Positions 17,966 to 26,352 of a stretch of 64,000 bases of DNA are shown here, one piece after another. The stretch is from Flavitalea sp966112615. Lineage in GTDB: Bacteria > Bacteroidota > Bacteroidia > Chitinophagales > Chitinophagaceae. The stretch covers positions 1 through 64,000 of the forward strand of contig CBHWDO010000013.1 in the NCBI GenBank assembly GCA_966112615.1. The letters run 5' to 3'. Numbering within the stretch: the stretch's first letter is position 1; the number at the start of each line of letters is the position of its first letter. The notes under the pieces are model-generated. The model was not told the DNA's origin. It did not search any database and was given only the letters and a program-made list of their open reading frames with translations. The position numbers were made by a program, and so were the translations under genes.

Positions 17966-18751
17966 ATGAAGTTGGTCGATTCGCATATCCATTTGTATTC
18001 TGAAGAGTTTGAGCAGGAGCTTGAAAGCCTTGTTGCCGGGGCATTTGATAAGGAAGTGAAACAATTTTTTTTGCCTGCGATTGATAGTGAGAGTCATGAT
18101 GCCATGATCAGGCTGGAAGATCGGTTCCCGGGGGTTTGTTATGCCATGATGGGTTTGCACCCTGTGTATGTGAAGGAAAATTATAAGGAGGAATTGAAGC
18201 TGGTGGAGGATTGGCTGGCAAAGAGGAAGTTTGTGGCGGTAGGCGAGATCGGTCTGGATCTGTACTGGGACGAAAGTTTCCGGGAGCAGCAGGTTGAAGC
18301 TTTTCATTACCAGATTGAGCTGGCCTTGAAATATGGTTACCCGATTGTGATACATTCGAGGGATAAGAAAGGAAGCTGGGAAGCGATGGATGCGGCGATT
18401 GGTATTGTAGAAAATTATGTGAGCAGGGGATTGAAGGGGATCTTTCATTGTTTTTCCGGGACTGCGGAGCATGCTGCCAGGATTGTTGCTACTGGATTTT
18501 ACCTGGGGATAGGTGGCGTGTTAACCTATAAAAATTCAGGACTGGCGGAAGCGATCGGATCGATTGAGCTTTCTTCGCTGGTGTTGGAAACGGATGGTCC
18601 TTATTTAACCCCGGTGCCTTTCAGGGGAAAAAGGAATGATCCGGCATATTTAAGAATTGTGGCGGAGAAGCTTGCGGAGGTAAAAGGAGTATTGTTGGAG
18701 GAGGTCGCAAGGATTACTTCGGAAAATACTCAAAAAATATTCGGCTGCTAA
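17966..18751 (+). CDS. TatD family metal-dependent hydrolase
   Basis: A 261-residue TIM-barrel hydrolase with the full set of family motifs: DSHIHLY (His7, His9), MGLHPVYVKEN, GEIGLDLYWD (metal Glu), IHSRDKKGSWEAMDA, GIFHCFSGTAEHA and ETDGPYLTPVPFRGK. TatD proteins act as metal-dependent 3'-5' DNA/RNA exonucleases or D-aminoacyl-tRNA-type hydrolases; the exact substrate is not inferable. The start MKLVDSHIHLY is fixed by the metal motif. A CACCTTTG element just upstream may be its -7 box. Confidence 0.93.
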   Translation: MKLVDSHIHLYSEEFEQELESLVAGAFDKEVKQFFLPAIDSESHDAMIRLEDRFPGVCYAMMGLHPVYVKENYKEELKLVEDWLAKRKFVAVGEIGLDLYWDESFREQQVEAFHYQIELALKYGYPIVIHSRDKKGSWEAMDAAIGIVENYVSRGLKGIFHCFSGTAEHAARIVATGFYLGIGGVLTYKNSGLAEAIGSIELSSLVLETDGPYLTPVPFRGKRNDPAYLRIVAEKLAEVKGVLLEEVARITSENTQKIFGC

Positions 18752-18783
18752 GGTTGGTATCCCTATTTTTGCAGCCCTTCAAA

Positions 18784-18871
18784 GGAGAGTTGTCCGAGTG
18801 GTTGAAGGAGCACGCCTGGAAAGTGTGTATACCTCTAAAGGGTATCGAGGGTTCGAATCCCTCACTCTCCG
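18784..18871 (+). tRNA. tRNA-Ser (anticodon GGA)
   Basis: The acceptor arms GGAGAGT (18784-18790) and ACTCTCC (18864-18870) pair fully, with discriminator G at 18871. The anticodon stem CACGC/GTGTG encloses the loop CTGGAAA, giving anticodon GGA at 18818-18820, which reads UCC/UCU. A long variable arm (TATACC...GGTATC) marks a class II serine tRNA. The T arm is GAGGG-TTCGAAT-CCCTC. CCA is not encoded. Confidence 0.97.
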
Positions 18872-18878
18872 CTAAAAG

Positions 18879-18906
18879 AAAAAGTCGACTTGGTCGACTT
18901 TTTTTT
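18879..18906 (+). terminator. Terminator after tRNA-Ser
   Basis: AAAAAGTCGAC (18879-18889), loop TTG, and GTCGACTTTTTTTT (18893-18906) form a strong hairpin with a T tract beginning 8 nt after the tRNA. The stem's A/T flanks make it usable in both directions, and the stop of the minus-strand membrane protein lies within it. Confidence 0.9.
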
Positions 18907-20518
18907 ATTTGTCAACTACTTTATAAGCATTCCCACATTTATAATGGGTAGAATCACTAATCAGTTTAGGAATTCTATTAAATTTTTTTTGATAATACCT
19001 GGGTAATGAGTTCATTTTTGGACCGAATAGAACAATATCAGATCGGTTAATGATATCTTCCATTACATTCTTTAATCCGAATTGTTTTTTCTTTTCTTCA
19101 AACACCGTTTTATTGAAATGGCTAATAGAAATAAAATTGTGTATAGAAAACCTGAGTGGATTGTCTAAAATATAAAAGTTATCAATAGGTAATTCTGCAT
19201 TAACAGCTATATGCAACGTGGATGAATTTCTTTTTAAGTCGTCATAGTAACAAATCCAGTCATTGTATTTTTCCCCATTTTCTATATTGATTTTATAAAT
19301 CCTGATAATTCCCCACACTAAACAAATAAAAGATAATAAAGTAAAAATAGAAGTGGAAAATTTTGAAGATTTGAAACTTTCGTTTTTAGAAAATAGAAAT
19401 ATTATTAACCAATTTGTTATTATGAAACCTAAAAATATTGGTTGGGTAATCTTGAGATAAAAAAATAGATAGCAATACAGTGAAAAGCTTAAGAATAAGA
19501 ATGGAAGTATTTTTTTTAATAAATCCCATTTTCTTTTTATTATAAAAAAACACAAAGGAAGTAAAATGGTAAGGAAGTATAGTCTTCCGTTTATAAAATT
19601 CCAATAGAGGGTTAAAGTATCTTCCTGATTTGATAAATTTCTAACTCTTTTTAATCCTAAAGTAATTGCTTTTAGCCTATTGCTATTTAGAATTTGGTTG
19701 TCGTAAAAAAAGCTATTATAAAAAAAATCGTATTCGATAGAATCTTTAAATACTGCAGGATCTGGCTTGTCAGTTTGTGGGGAATTGTAATGGCTATATA
19801 AAATTTTGGAAATTTCCTCTTTTTCTTCCCATCCCATTATATTACGCTCGTAATAATGTTGGTGGCCTATAAATGATGATACTAAAATGATCAATAACAT
19901 TGATTTAAAGACAATATAGTATACACCTTTTTTTAGTGGTAAAAAGAAAATGAATATTCCCATCAAAACCTCAACAAAGGCCCATGTATGAAAACGTAAA
20001 AGTCCTGAGCAACATAATAACCCAAGTGGAAGTAAGAGGGAAGTTTTATTTAAATTCTTAGAATTTAGTTTATCAATTAATAAGATGTTTGCCGCAATTG
20101 CAAGAATAATAGATGAACTAGAAAAATTTAAAGACAATAAGAGTGTTGCTTCAAAAAATATGAAATAGGCACTAAAAAAAATCAATCCATGACTAAGACG
20201 AAATGATTTTAAAAAGAAAAGGAATATAATAGATGTGGATATCCAATGGATTGTTAGAAGAAATATTGAATACCAATTTATACCTGGTGATAAGATGAAT
20301 AAAAACTTTAGTGGCAGGCCTAAGAATATATGCCATCCCCAGCTATAGTCCAGAAGTTCAGTAGGTGGTACACCAAATGCGCCGCTAAGCGAGTACATTA
20401 AATATGCATCATCACCTGAATTTAAAAGTGGTTTTAAAAACAGGATCACTAATAATATTAAAATGAAGTTTAATCCAAAGCTTATGAGAGGCGCTTTTTT
20501 TCCAAACTTCATATTCAT
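18905..20518 (-). CDS. Multi-spanning membrane protein, possible GT-C type glycosyltransferase
   Basis: A 537-residue protein with about 11-12 membrane helices and a C-terminal soluble part of about 120 residues. Just after the first helix it has NSGDDAYLMYSLSGAFG, an acidic motif in the place where GT-C glycosyltransferases carry their catalytic Asp. The overall topology (helices, then a C-terminal soluble domain) fits that class. I cannot name a family. The gene is visibly richer in A/T than its neighbours, with many Phe, Ile, Leu and Lys codons, which suggests separate ancestry. Its ATG overlaps the stop of the upstream ABC ATPase gene by 4 nt (ATGA), implying coupling to the haem-type operon despite no obvious functional link. 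Confidence 0.6.
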   Translation of the reverse strand: MNMKFGKKAPLISFGLNFILILLVILFLKPLLNSGDDAYLMYSLSGAFGVPPTELLDYSWGWHIFLGLPLKFLFILSPGINWYSIFLLTIHWISTSIIFLFFLKSFRLSHGLIFFSAYFIFFEATLLLSLNFSSSSIILAIAANILLIDKLNSKNLNKTSLLLPLGLLCCSGLLRFHTWAFVEVLMGIFIFFLPLKKGVYYIVFKSMLLIILVSSFIGHQHYYERNIMGWEEKEEISKILYSHYNSPQTDKPDPAVFKDSIEYDFFYNSFFYDNQILNSNRLKAITLGLKRVRNLSNQEDTLTLYWNFINGRLYFLTILLPLCFFIIKRKWDLLKKILPFLFLSFSLYCYLFFYLKITQPIFLGFIITNWLIIFLFSKNESFKSSKFSTSIFTLLSFICLVWGIIRIYKINIENGEKYNDWICYYDDLKRNSSTLHIAVNAELPIDNFYILDNPLRFSIHNFISISHFNKTVFEEKKKQFGLKNVMEDIINRSDIVLFGPKMNSLPRYYQKKFNRIPKLISDSTHYKCGNAYKVVDK

Positions 20519-21267
20519 CTATATAAATTATTTAAGGTAATCCTGAAAACTTCAAATATATATTCTTCTTTTAATACCCTGTCAGTCAATCCGCTTTTGA
20601 AAATCTTTCCATTCTTTATTAATATCACCGTATCTCCAAACTTTGCCGCAATATTTAAATCATGCACCACACCAATGACCGTTAGATCGGGATTGAACTG
20701 CATGAAAGATTGAATCTTATGCATCAGGTCGTATTGATAATAAATATCAAGGAAAGTAAGTGGTTCATCTAAAAGTAATAACCTTGGCTGATTAGGGATA
20801 GATTCCCAGATCTGGGCGAATACACGCGCGAACTGTACGCGTTGCTTTTCGCCACCACTTAAGGTGAGGTAATTGCGGTCTTTCATATCGGCAACATCGA
20901 ATAATTGCATCGCTTCCTTACAAATGGAATGATCGCGTTTGGAGGCTTTGCCTTCAAAGTGGGGATAACGACCCATCAATACTACTTCTTCAACGGTCAA
21001 TGGAAAACTCAACTCGAGACTTTGTGATAACACGGCACGAAACCTTGATTGGTCCTGTAGCGAGATGTTCTTCAGATCCTGATCATTGATCAACACGCGA
21101 CCGGATGATGGCTTTAATTCTCCGCTGATCAGTTTTATTAAAGTTGATTTTCCTGCACCATTTGGACCAAGTATAAGATTGATTTTGGATGCCTGAAATT
21201 GTACCGATACTCCTTCAAGCAGGTACTTGTTCTTTATTTTATAAGATAGATTTTCTATGCTTACCAT
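20515..21267 (-). CDS. ABC transporter ATP-binding protein, haem/siderophore type
   Basis: A 250-residue nucleotide-binding protein of the HmuV/FecE class. Walker A is GPNGAGKST (34-42), the Q-loop lies in LSQSLELSFPL (near 81), the signature is LSGGEKQRVQFA (136-147), Walker B is LLLLDEP (163-169) and the switch His is in VVHDLN (about 202). It energises the permease encoded directly upstream (1 nt gap). Together with the binding protein and TonB receptor it forms a complete importer for haem, a siderophore or possibly cobalamin. Confidence 0.92.
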   Translation of the reverse strand: MVSIENLSYKIKNKYLLEGVSVQFQASKINLILGPNGAGKSTLIKLISGELKPSSGRVLINDQDLKNISLQDQSRFRAVLSQSLELSFPLTVEEVVLMGRYPHFEGKASKRDHSICKEAMQLFDVADMKDRNYLTLSGGEKQRVQFARVFAQIWESIPNQPRLLLLDEPLTFLDIYYQYDLMHKIQSFMQFNPDLTVIGVVHDLNIAAKFGDTVILIKNGKIFKSGLTDRVLKEEYIFEVFRITLNNLYR

Positions 21268-21268
21268 A

Positions 21269-22294
21269 TCAGAAAATATAATTTGATCGGCGGATCAATG
21301 TGATAAATACAGGCACACCAATTACGGAAGTCACAATGCCAATGGGTAGTTCGGCCGGGGCAAGAATAGTTCTTGATACCAAATCTGATGCTGTGAGCAA
21401 AGCCGCTCCAAGCAAGGCTGCAGACCAGGTAAGCATCCTGTTGTCAGAGCCTAATACCATGCGCAGCAGATGTGGTACAATCAGTCCCACAAATCCTATT
21501 ACGCCAACAAATGAAGTGGCTACTGCAATCATGATGACATTCACCGTCAACACTTTTAACCGAAGTTTTTTAATATTCACTCCGAGCAATTGTGCTTCCT
21601 GTTCCCCCAACATCAATGCATTCAGTTGTTTAGCATATCGTACACTTATCACCAGGCAAACAATGGTAACTGCACTTACTATGTAAACCGCTTCCCAATA
21701 AGAGCCGGATAATGAACCAAGATTCCAGAAGGTGATAGACCTTGCCTGTGGATCTCTTGAGATGTAGGAAAGAAATCCAACTCCACTCAGAAATAATGTG
21801 TTGATCGCAATTCCTGTCAACAATAAGGAAACCATCGAACTTTTTCCATGTCGCGAAGGCGATAAATAAAACACCAGCGCTGTAGAGGCCATTGCACCAA
21901 TACAGGCTGCAAGCGGTAATGTCCATTCACCAAGGTTGATATTGAATCCTGCACCTAACACGAAATACAATGCTGCACCAAATGCAGCACCACTGGAAGT
22001 TCCAACGAGTCCGGGTTCAATAATAGGGTTCCTGAAAAGGGATTGCATCAAAACTCCTCCAACAGCGAGTGAAGCACCGACAACATTGCTCATGATCACC
22101 CTTGGCAACCTGATCTGAATGAAGATTCGTTCATTCAGATCGGTTAATACAATGCCCTTAAATGAATGACTAATTGCATCAGCGACCTGTTGAATATTTA
22201 TGTCCACTGCTCCATTAATAATTGAAACTAATGAAAGCAGAATCACCAAAATGATCAGTACAATGGCAGCTATCTTTTCCTTAGTTTTTCTCAT
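21269..22294 (-). CDS. FecCD-family ABC permease
   Basis: A 341-residue BtuC/HmuU/FecD-type permease with about ten membrane helices. Family motifs include RLPRVIMSNVVGASLAVGGVLMQSLFRNP near residue 65, the coupling segment GEQEAQLLGVNIKKLR near 230, and GFVGLIVPHLLRMVLGSDNR near 265. It forms the homodimeric channel of a metal-chelate importer. The start overlaps the end of the binding-protein gene by 14 nt. Confidence 0.92.
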   Translation of the reverse strand: MRKTKEKIAAIVLIILVILLSLVSIINGAVDINIQQVADAISHSFKGIVLTDLNERIFIQIRLPRVIMSNVVGASLAVGGVLMQSLFRNPIIEPGLVGTSSGAAFGAALYFVLGAGFNINLGEWTLPLAACIGAMASTALVFYLSPSRHGKSSMVSLLLTGIAINTLFLSGVGFLSYISRDPQARSITFWNLGSLSGSYWEAVYIVSAVTIVCLVISVRYAKQLNALMLGEQEAQLLGVNIKKLRLKVLTVNVIMIAVATSFVGVIGFVGLIVPHLLRMVLGSDNRMLTWSAALLGAALLTASDLVSRTILAPAELPIGIVTSVIGVPVFITLIRRSNYIF

Positions 22295-23156
22295 CTGGAT
22301 GAATCAGTTTTTGAAGCAGCAAAACATTCTCGCCAGTTCTTGGACCCATATAGACCATATCATGTTCTTCCACCCTGTAGATCTTTCCTTCTTTGAATGC
22401 TTTGGTGGAAGAAATGCCAGGCAACTTTTCGATCTCTTTTCCATTGTTTAACCGGTCGTATCCAAAATCAGTTAACAGGATGATATCCGGGTTGGCTTCT
22501 GCAATTACTTCAGGTGAAAGTTGTTTCATTTCTTTCTCTCCTTCAATAGCCAGTTCACCTCCAGCCCAATCCAGTAACCTGGCCGCCGTGCTGTTTTTTG
22601 TCATCACTAAATAAACATTTGATGCTCTTCCAAAATGGATGATCAGCACTTTGGGTTTATTGGTGAAATTCTTTGTTTTAGACAATGCTTGCTGCATATC
22701 GCTATTCAACTTTTGAACAAGTTTTTCTGCCTCAGCTTGTTTTCCAAAGTATGTTCCGATCTCATTGATTAGTGAATCGGTTCCTTCAATGGTTTGCTGG
22801 TATTTCCCAAAAGTTTTCATGGGGATCTTCAACTGCTCAAGTTGCTTTACTACCTGCTCAGGACCAATATTATTATCATGCATGATCAGTGTTGGCTTCA
22901 TCGCTAAAATAGATTCTGCACTTAGGGCGCGATGGTATCCAACAGTCGGAAGTTTTTTGATTGCATCAGGATAGGTGCTGGAAAGGTCTACTGCTACTAT
23001 ATTCTGTTGCGCATTCAATGCGTAAATGATCTCCGAATATTGTTTTGAAATGCAGACAATTCTTTCGGAATTGTTTTGCTTGGAATCTTTATTACCAAAC
23101 CTTCCGCAGGAGACCGATGCAATTAAGATGAAAAGAAACAGGATAATATTTTTCAT
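22281..23156 (-). CDS. Metal-chelate/haem ABC transporter binding lipoprotein
   Basis: A 291-residue periplasmic binding protein of the BtuF/HmuT fold. The signal ends in a lipobox (ASVSCGRFGN) with the Cys near residue 17. The start of the mature fold, RIVCISKQYSEIIYALNAQQNIVAVD, and LPTVGYHRALSAESILAMKPTLI are characteristic. The conserved Tyr/His around TVGYHRALS are compatible with haem binding, as in HmuT, but do not prove it. It delivers its ligand to the permease downstream, with which it overlaps by 14 nt. Confidence 0.88.
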   Translation of the reverse strand: MKNIILFLFILIASVSCGRFGNKDSKQNNSERIVCISKQYSEIIYALNAQQNIVAVDLSSTYPDAIKKLPTVGYHRALSAESILAMKPTLIMHDNNIGPEQVVKQLEQLKIPMKTFGKYQQTIEGTDSLINEIGTYFGKQAEAEKLVQKLNSDMQQALSKTKNFTNKPKVLIIHFGRASNVYLVMTKNSTAARLLDWAGGELAIEGEKEMKQLSPEVIAEANPDIILLTDFGYDRLNNGKEIEKLPGISSTKAFKEGKIYRVEEHDMVYMGPRTGENVLLLQKLIHPDEKN

Positions 23157-23208
23157 ATTGAAAATTGAATCCTGCTTCCTTAGATTTCGGAAGCAGGATC
23201 AGTGATAA

Positions 23209-25410
23209 TTAAAATGTGTAATTAAGATTTATTCCTCCAAAGAAATTGATCTCATTAGGAGCCGGGATATAGGCATCCGGCAACTGGTTCACAAATACCA
23301 TATTGTAGTATTGGGTTCCGGTGATATTATTCGCACCAGCATATACATCAAGGCTGAATTTTTTGAATGCTGTTTTGTATCCAAGTTTTGCATTCAATAA
23401 ACTATATGACTTTGTTTCATTCAATCCATCAGAAGTAAATGGCATACGGCTGCGATAATTGTAATAGATATTGCCATACAAGCCAATGCTTGTATTTACA
23501 TCAATACCTGCATTGAATGTGATGGGTGCAACCCCTGCAACTGCCTTTCCGGAATAGTTTTCAATGATGCTGCTATCCTTATTGGAAGCATTCTTTCCGA
23601 TTCTTTCAAACTTATAGTCTTCATAAGTGAAATCAGAATAGGTAAAGTTTGCAAACGGCTGCAGCAGCCTGATTAAACCGGTTTGCGATTCAATTGCCTT
23701 GTAGTTTACCGACACTTCAAGTCCCTTATTATTCAATCTCCCTCCATTGACAATATATGAATACAAGGTTGCAGTGTTCTGTGGATTTTGAACAGTGACT
23801 GTGGTGAATTTATTTTTGAACTTTGTACTGAATACTGCCAGGGTATAGAATGATTTGCTTTGAAGCAGGCTTCCTTTTGTGCCTAATTCTATCTGTGTTC
23901 CTTTTTCTGGTTTTAAATTAGTATTCAATTGACCAGTAGTTGCTATAAGAATATTACTGCTAACCGGTGCCTTGTATCCTGTTGCATATGAAGCATACAA
24001 TGATATTGAATTGCTGATTTTTTTGTTGATCGCAAATGTTGGAGATACCAGGTTATTATAACTATTCTCATAGTTCTTGAGTTTTGTATTACCCGGGCGA
24101 TTATTATTCAATCCCCACAAACGATCTTCCAACTTCACATTCATGTTACTCAATCCTAATCCTGCGGTAACACTGAATTTTTTTGGAAGATCAAGTGTCC
24201 ATTGTGTAAAGTAAGATGAGGTAGATGAAGTAGTGTATTGATTGCTCCTGGTGCTAGTGATGATATTGTAACCCTGTAAATTTGTGCTATCTGCGCCCAT
24301 TCCATACCCGATGGTTTGCGCATTCATTTTTTGTAATTCAATTCCTGTTATGCCCGATAATCCTATAGCTTCAGACAACCTGAATTTCATTTCATATACG
24401 GAACGAAGTCCATAGTTCAAAGGTGATTTATCTGTCCAGCCACCTGCCGAACTGTTATCCATATTCTGCGCAGATCCAAACAATGAAGTTGTGTTGGAAA
24501 TATTTGAATTGAAATGATAAGTATGACCTACACCGGCACGAAAAGTTCTGACTGCTGAATGTGCGTCGTTCTTGATATATTGAGGATTACCTGAATAATC
24601 AAGATTGTTGTATTGGTTAATGGTCAGTTCGCCATTGCGTTGATCATAGCTGTTGGAATATCCAAGATATGTTGTCAGGCTTTGTTTGTCATTCAATTCA
24701 ACATCTCCAGACATGTTCATGAATGTTTTATTCGAAGCAGTATGATTCATGAACCCCTTGTATTCCTGCTTTCCATAATTAACTAGCAAGGAAGATCTTT
24801 CTCCCCCAATACTTAACCTGGTGGTGGAGCGAAACAATCCATAGCTGCCTGTCATGATCTCCTGGCCTAGAGAGGTTTTATTTTTAGTAGCCTGTTCTGT
24901 TTTCATGTTGATCACCCCGGCAATGGCCAGTCCATATAAAGTACCTGATGGACCTTTTAAGATCTCCGTATTTGATATCGATCTGAAATCTATATCATCC
25001 ATAACGGTGATACCTTCAGCATCGGTTATTGGAATTCCATTCAGATAGATCTTGATTCCCTGGTTGTCGAAATTGCTGCTGACACCACGGATGCCCATGC
25101 CATTGCCGTAGCCACGGATGTTGATTTGTTGTCCTCCTGACTGACTTCTGCGTTGCATGGTAACGCCCGGAACATTGGTGTTGATGGCATCGTCGAGATA
25201 TAATCCTGTTGAGCGTTGTAAAGCAGACCTGCTCAGTTTTACGATGGAAACTGGTTGTGATAATTGAGACCTGCTGGTATTGGATGTAGCCGTAATTTCA
25301 ACTGTTTCCAATTCCTGGGTCCGTAAACTATCTGAAGTATGTTGTATTTTCTGCGCATAGGATATGCCTGAGCATACCATGGCCATTAGAAACAATAATG
25401 AAGTTTTCAT
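23209..25410 (-). CDS. TonB-dependent outer-membrane receptor
   Basis: A 733-residue receptor with signal peptide (MKTSLLFLMAMVCSGISYAQ), a TonB-box-like segment (LETVEITATSN), a plug domain (residues about 45-150, with GGQQINIRGYGNGMGIRGVS and GPSGTLYGLAIAGVINMKT) and a 22-strand barrel ending in the aromatic YTF. It lacks the carboxypeptidase-like domain of SusC proteins, so it is a classical siderophore/haem/vitamin-type receptor. Its position ahead of the binding protein, permease and ATPase (52 nt gap) marks it as the outer-membrane entry point of that importer. Confidence 0.93.
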   Translation of the reverse strand: MKTSLLFLMAMVCSGISYAQKIQHTSDSLRTQELETVEITATSNTSRSQLSQPVSIVKLSRSALQRSTGLYLDDAINTNVPGVTMQRRSQSGGQQINIRGYGNGMGIRGVSSNFDNQGIKIYLNGIPITDAEGITVMDDIDFRSISNTEILKGPSGTLYGLAIAGVINMKTEQATKNKTSLGQEIMTGSYGLFRSTTRLSIGGERSSLLVNYGKQEYKGFMNHTASNKTFMNMSGDVELNDKQSLTTYLGYSNSYDQRNGELTINQYNNLDYSGNPQYIKNDAHSAVRTFRAGVGHTYHFNSNISNTTSLFGSAQNMDNSSAGGWTDKSPLNYGLRSVYEMKFRLSEAIGLSGITGIELQKMNAQTIGYGMGADSTNLQGYNIITSTRSNQYTTSSTSSYFTQWTLDLPKKFSVTAGLGLSNMNVKLEDRLWGLNNNRPGNTKLKNYENSYNNLVSPTFAINKKISNSISLYASYATGYKAPVSSNILIATTGQLNTNLKPEKGTQIELGTKGSLLQSKSFYTLAVFSTKFKNKFTTVTVQNPQNTATLYSYIVNGGRLNNKGLEVSVNYKAIESQTGLIRLLQPFANFTYSDFTYEDYKFERIGKNASNKDSSIIENYSGKAVAGVAPITFNAGIDVNTSIGLYGNIYYNYRSRMPFTSDGLNETKSYSLLNAKLGYKTAFKKFSLDVYAGANNITGTQYYNMVFVNQLPDAYIPAPNEINFFGGINLNYTF

Positions 25411-25459
25411 TGAAGCTGTTTAATTCAAAAAATGTTAAGAGAATATTTACTGATATGAA

Positions 25460-25999
25460 TTAAACAGTACCAGGGGGAGGAGTTAAGATCTCAATAAAAG
25501 GTGCGGAATAGAATGACCTTGAAGTATTGGAATCAAAAGAATGTATTGATTCCATTGAGATGGCGTAGTCTATAAATGCATCTGGAATAAAAACGGTTTT
25601 CATTGCTTTGATCACCTTGCTAACCGGGCTGTTTGCTTTACCAGATTCACGCTCCATCTTCTTTTTAATGAGGTCGTCAAGCTTTGCAAATAATACTGTT
25701 TCTTCCGAATCATTGATGCAGTAAAGATGAATGGAGTCTGAAGTTTTTTCTATGCGGACAATATCATACATGGTATTGACGGATCGGAATTCTTTGTCAG
25801 TTCTTTCCCAGTGAAGGTTGTCGTATTCATCCTGCGATAAACTAAAGTAATGAAGTTCATTTTCAGGAACTCCTTTTTTGATCTGGGTTTTGATAGATCT
25901 CCTAATGCGGGATTGTTCTGCTTTGAAGACAATATAATACCCTGTCATATTACATATGATAGCGAAAAGTAATAGCAGTGACAGGATCCTCTTCAGCAT
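25460..25999 (-). CDS. Small membrane-anchored protein of unknown function
   Basis: A 179-residue protein with one N-terminal membrane helix (about 5-25) and an extracytoplasmic remainder. Recognisable stretches are ELHYFSLSQDEYDNLHWE, FRSVNTMYDIVRIEKTSD and a Pro-rich end (ILTPPPGTV). I recall similar small proteins next to TonB receptor genes in Bacteroidota but know no function. It is the first gene of the haem-type importer operon, 49 nt ahead of the receptor, and lies directly behind the operon promoter. A regulatory or ligand-handling role is inference only. Confidence 0.7.
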   Translation of the reverse strand: MLKRILSLLLLFAIICNMTGYYIVFKAEQSRIRRSIKTQIKKGVPENELHYFSLSQDEYDNLHWERTDKEFRSVNTMYDIVRIEKTSDSIHLYCINDSEETVLFAKLDDLIKKKMERESGKANSPVSKVIKAMKTVFIPDAFIDYAISMESIHSFDSNTSRSFYSAPFIEILTPPPGTV

Positions 26000-26009
26000 A
26001 TTTCAATAC

Positions 26010-26060
26010 CAAAAAGTAAAGAAAATCTATTTAGGGCAACCATCCTTAAAACTTTTTAAG
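26010..26060 (-). promoter_or_regulatory. Promoter and dyad of the haem-type importer operon
   Basis: On the minus strand a -33 TTG (26037-26039), an 18-nt spacer and TACTTTTTG (26010-26018) fit the Bacteroidota promoter, 10 nt before the first ATG. Just upstream of the -33 is the perfect dyad CTTAAAA-CT-TTTTAAG (26045-26060), a possible binding site for a regulator. It does not look like a classical Fur box. Confidence 0.5.
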
Positions 26061-26179
26061 TCTGCGGATGTTTTTTAATTCAACAATATCGTATTATCGT
26101 AAGGTATAATGTGTTTATTGTTGATGCATTGATCCGTCCCTCTGATAGCTTGGAAATTAAACAACCAAAGCTCAACTGA

Positions 26180-26326
26180 ATGGATAAATTTCAAACCTAT
26201 CGTCAACCTTTTGTAACTGCTACCGGGATCCTGCTTGGATTCATGCTCAATTTTGGAATCACTACGAATGTTCATGATCGGTTTGGTGTTCATATTGATG
26301 GGGCTGACAGTAGTTATGCTCGATAG
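26180..26326 (+). CDS. 48-residue ORF, possible membrane-protein remnant
   Basis: In the 353-nt gap between the importer operon and the amidohydrolase, an ATG at 26180 opens a 48-codon frame with a hydrophobic core (VTATGILLGFMLNFGIT) and stop TAG at 26324. The core resembles the first helix of small Bacteroidota membrane proteins, as far as I recall, which usually continue with more helices. This one breaks off, so it may be a decayed fragment rather than a working gene. The rest of the gap holds only the promoter at 26010-26060. Confidence 0.3.
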   Translation: MDKFQTYRQPFVTATGILLGFMLNFGITTNVHDRFGVHIDGADSSYAR

Positions 26327-26352
26327 TTTTTATAATCATTAAACCTTAATAT

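Noticed and set aside
17930..18472. 180-residue minus-strand ORF
   Set aside because: Antisense to tatD, which carries all its metal-binding motifs.
18784..18906. Integrative element at tRNA-Ser
   Set aside because: No integrase, no repeat of the tRNA 3' end, and no boundary sequence were found nearby.
18754..18951. 65-residue plus-strand ORF after tatD
   Set aside because: It runs through the tRNA-Ser gene and its terminator; the composition reflects the tRNA, not a protein.
26045..26060. Fur box for the haem-type operon
   Set aside because: The dyad does not match the GATAAT-style Fur repeats, so it is reported only as an unassigned operator candidate.
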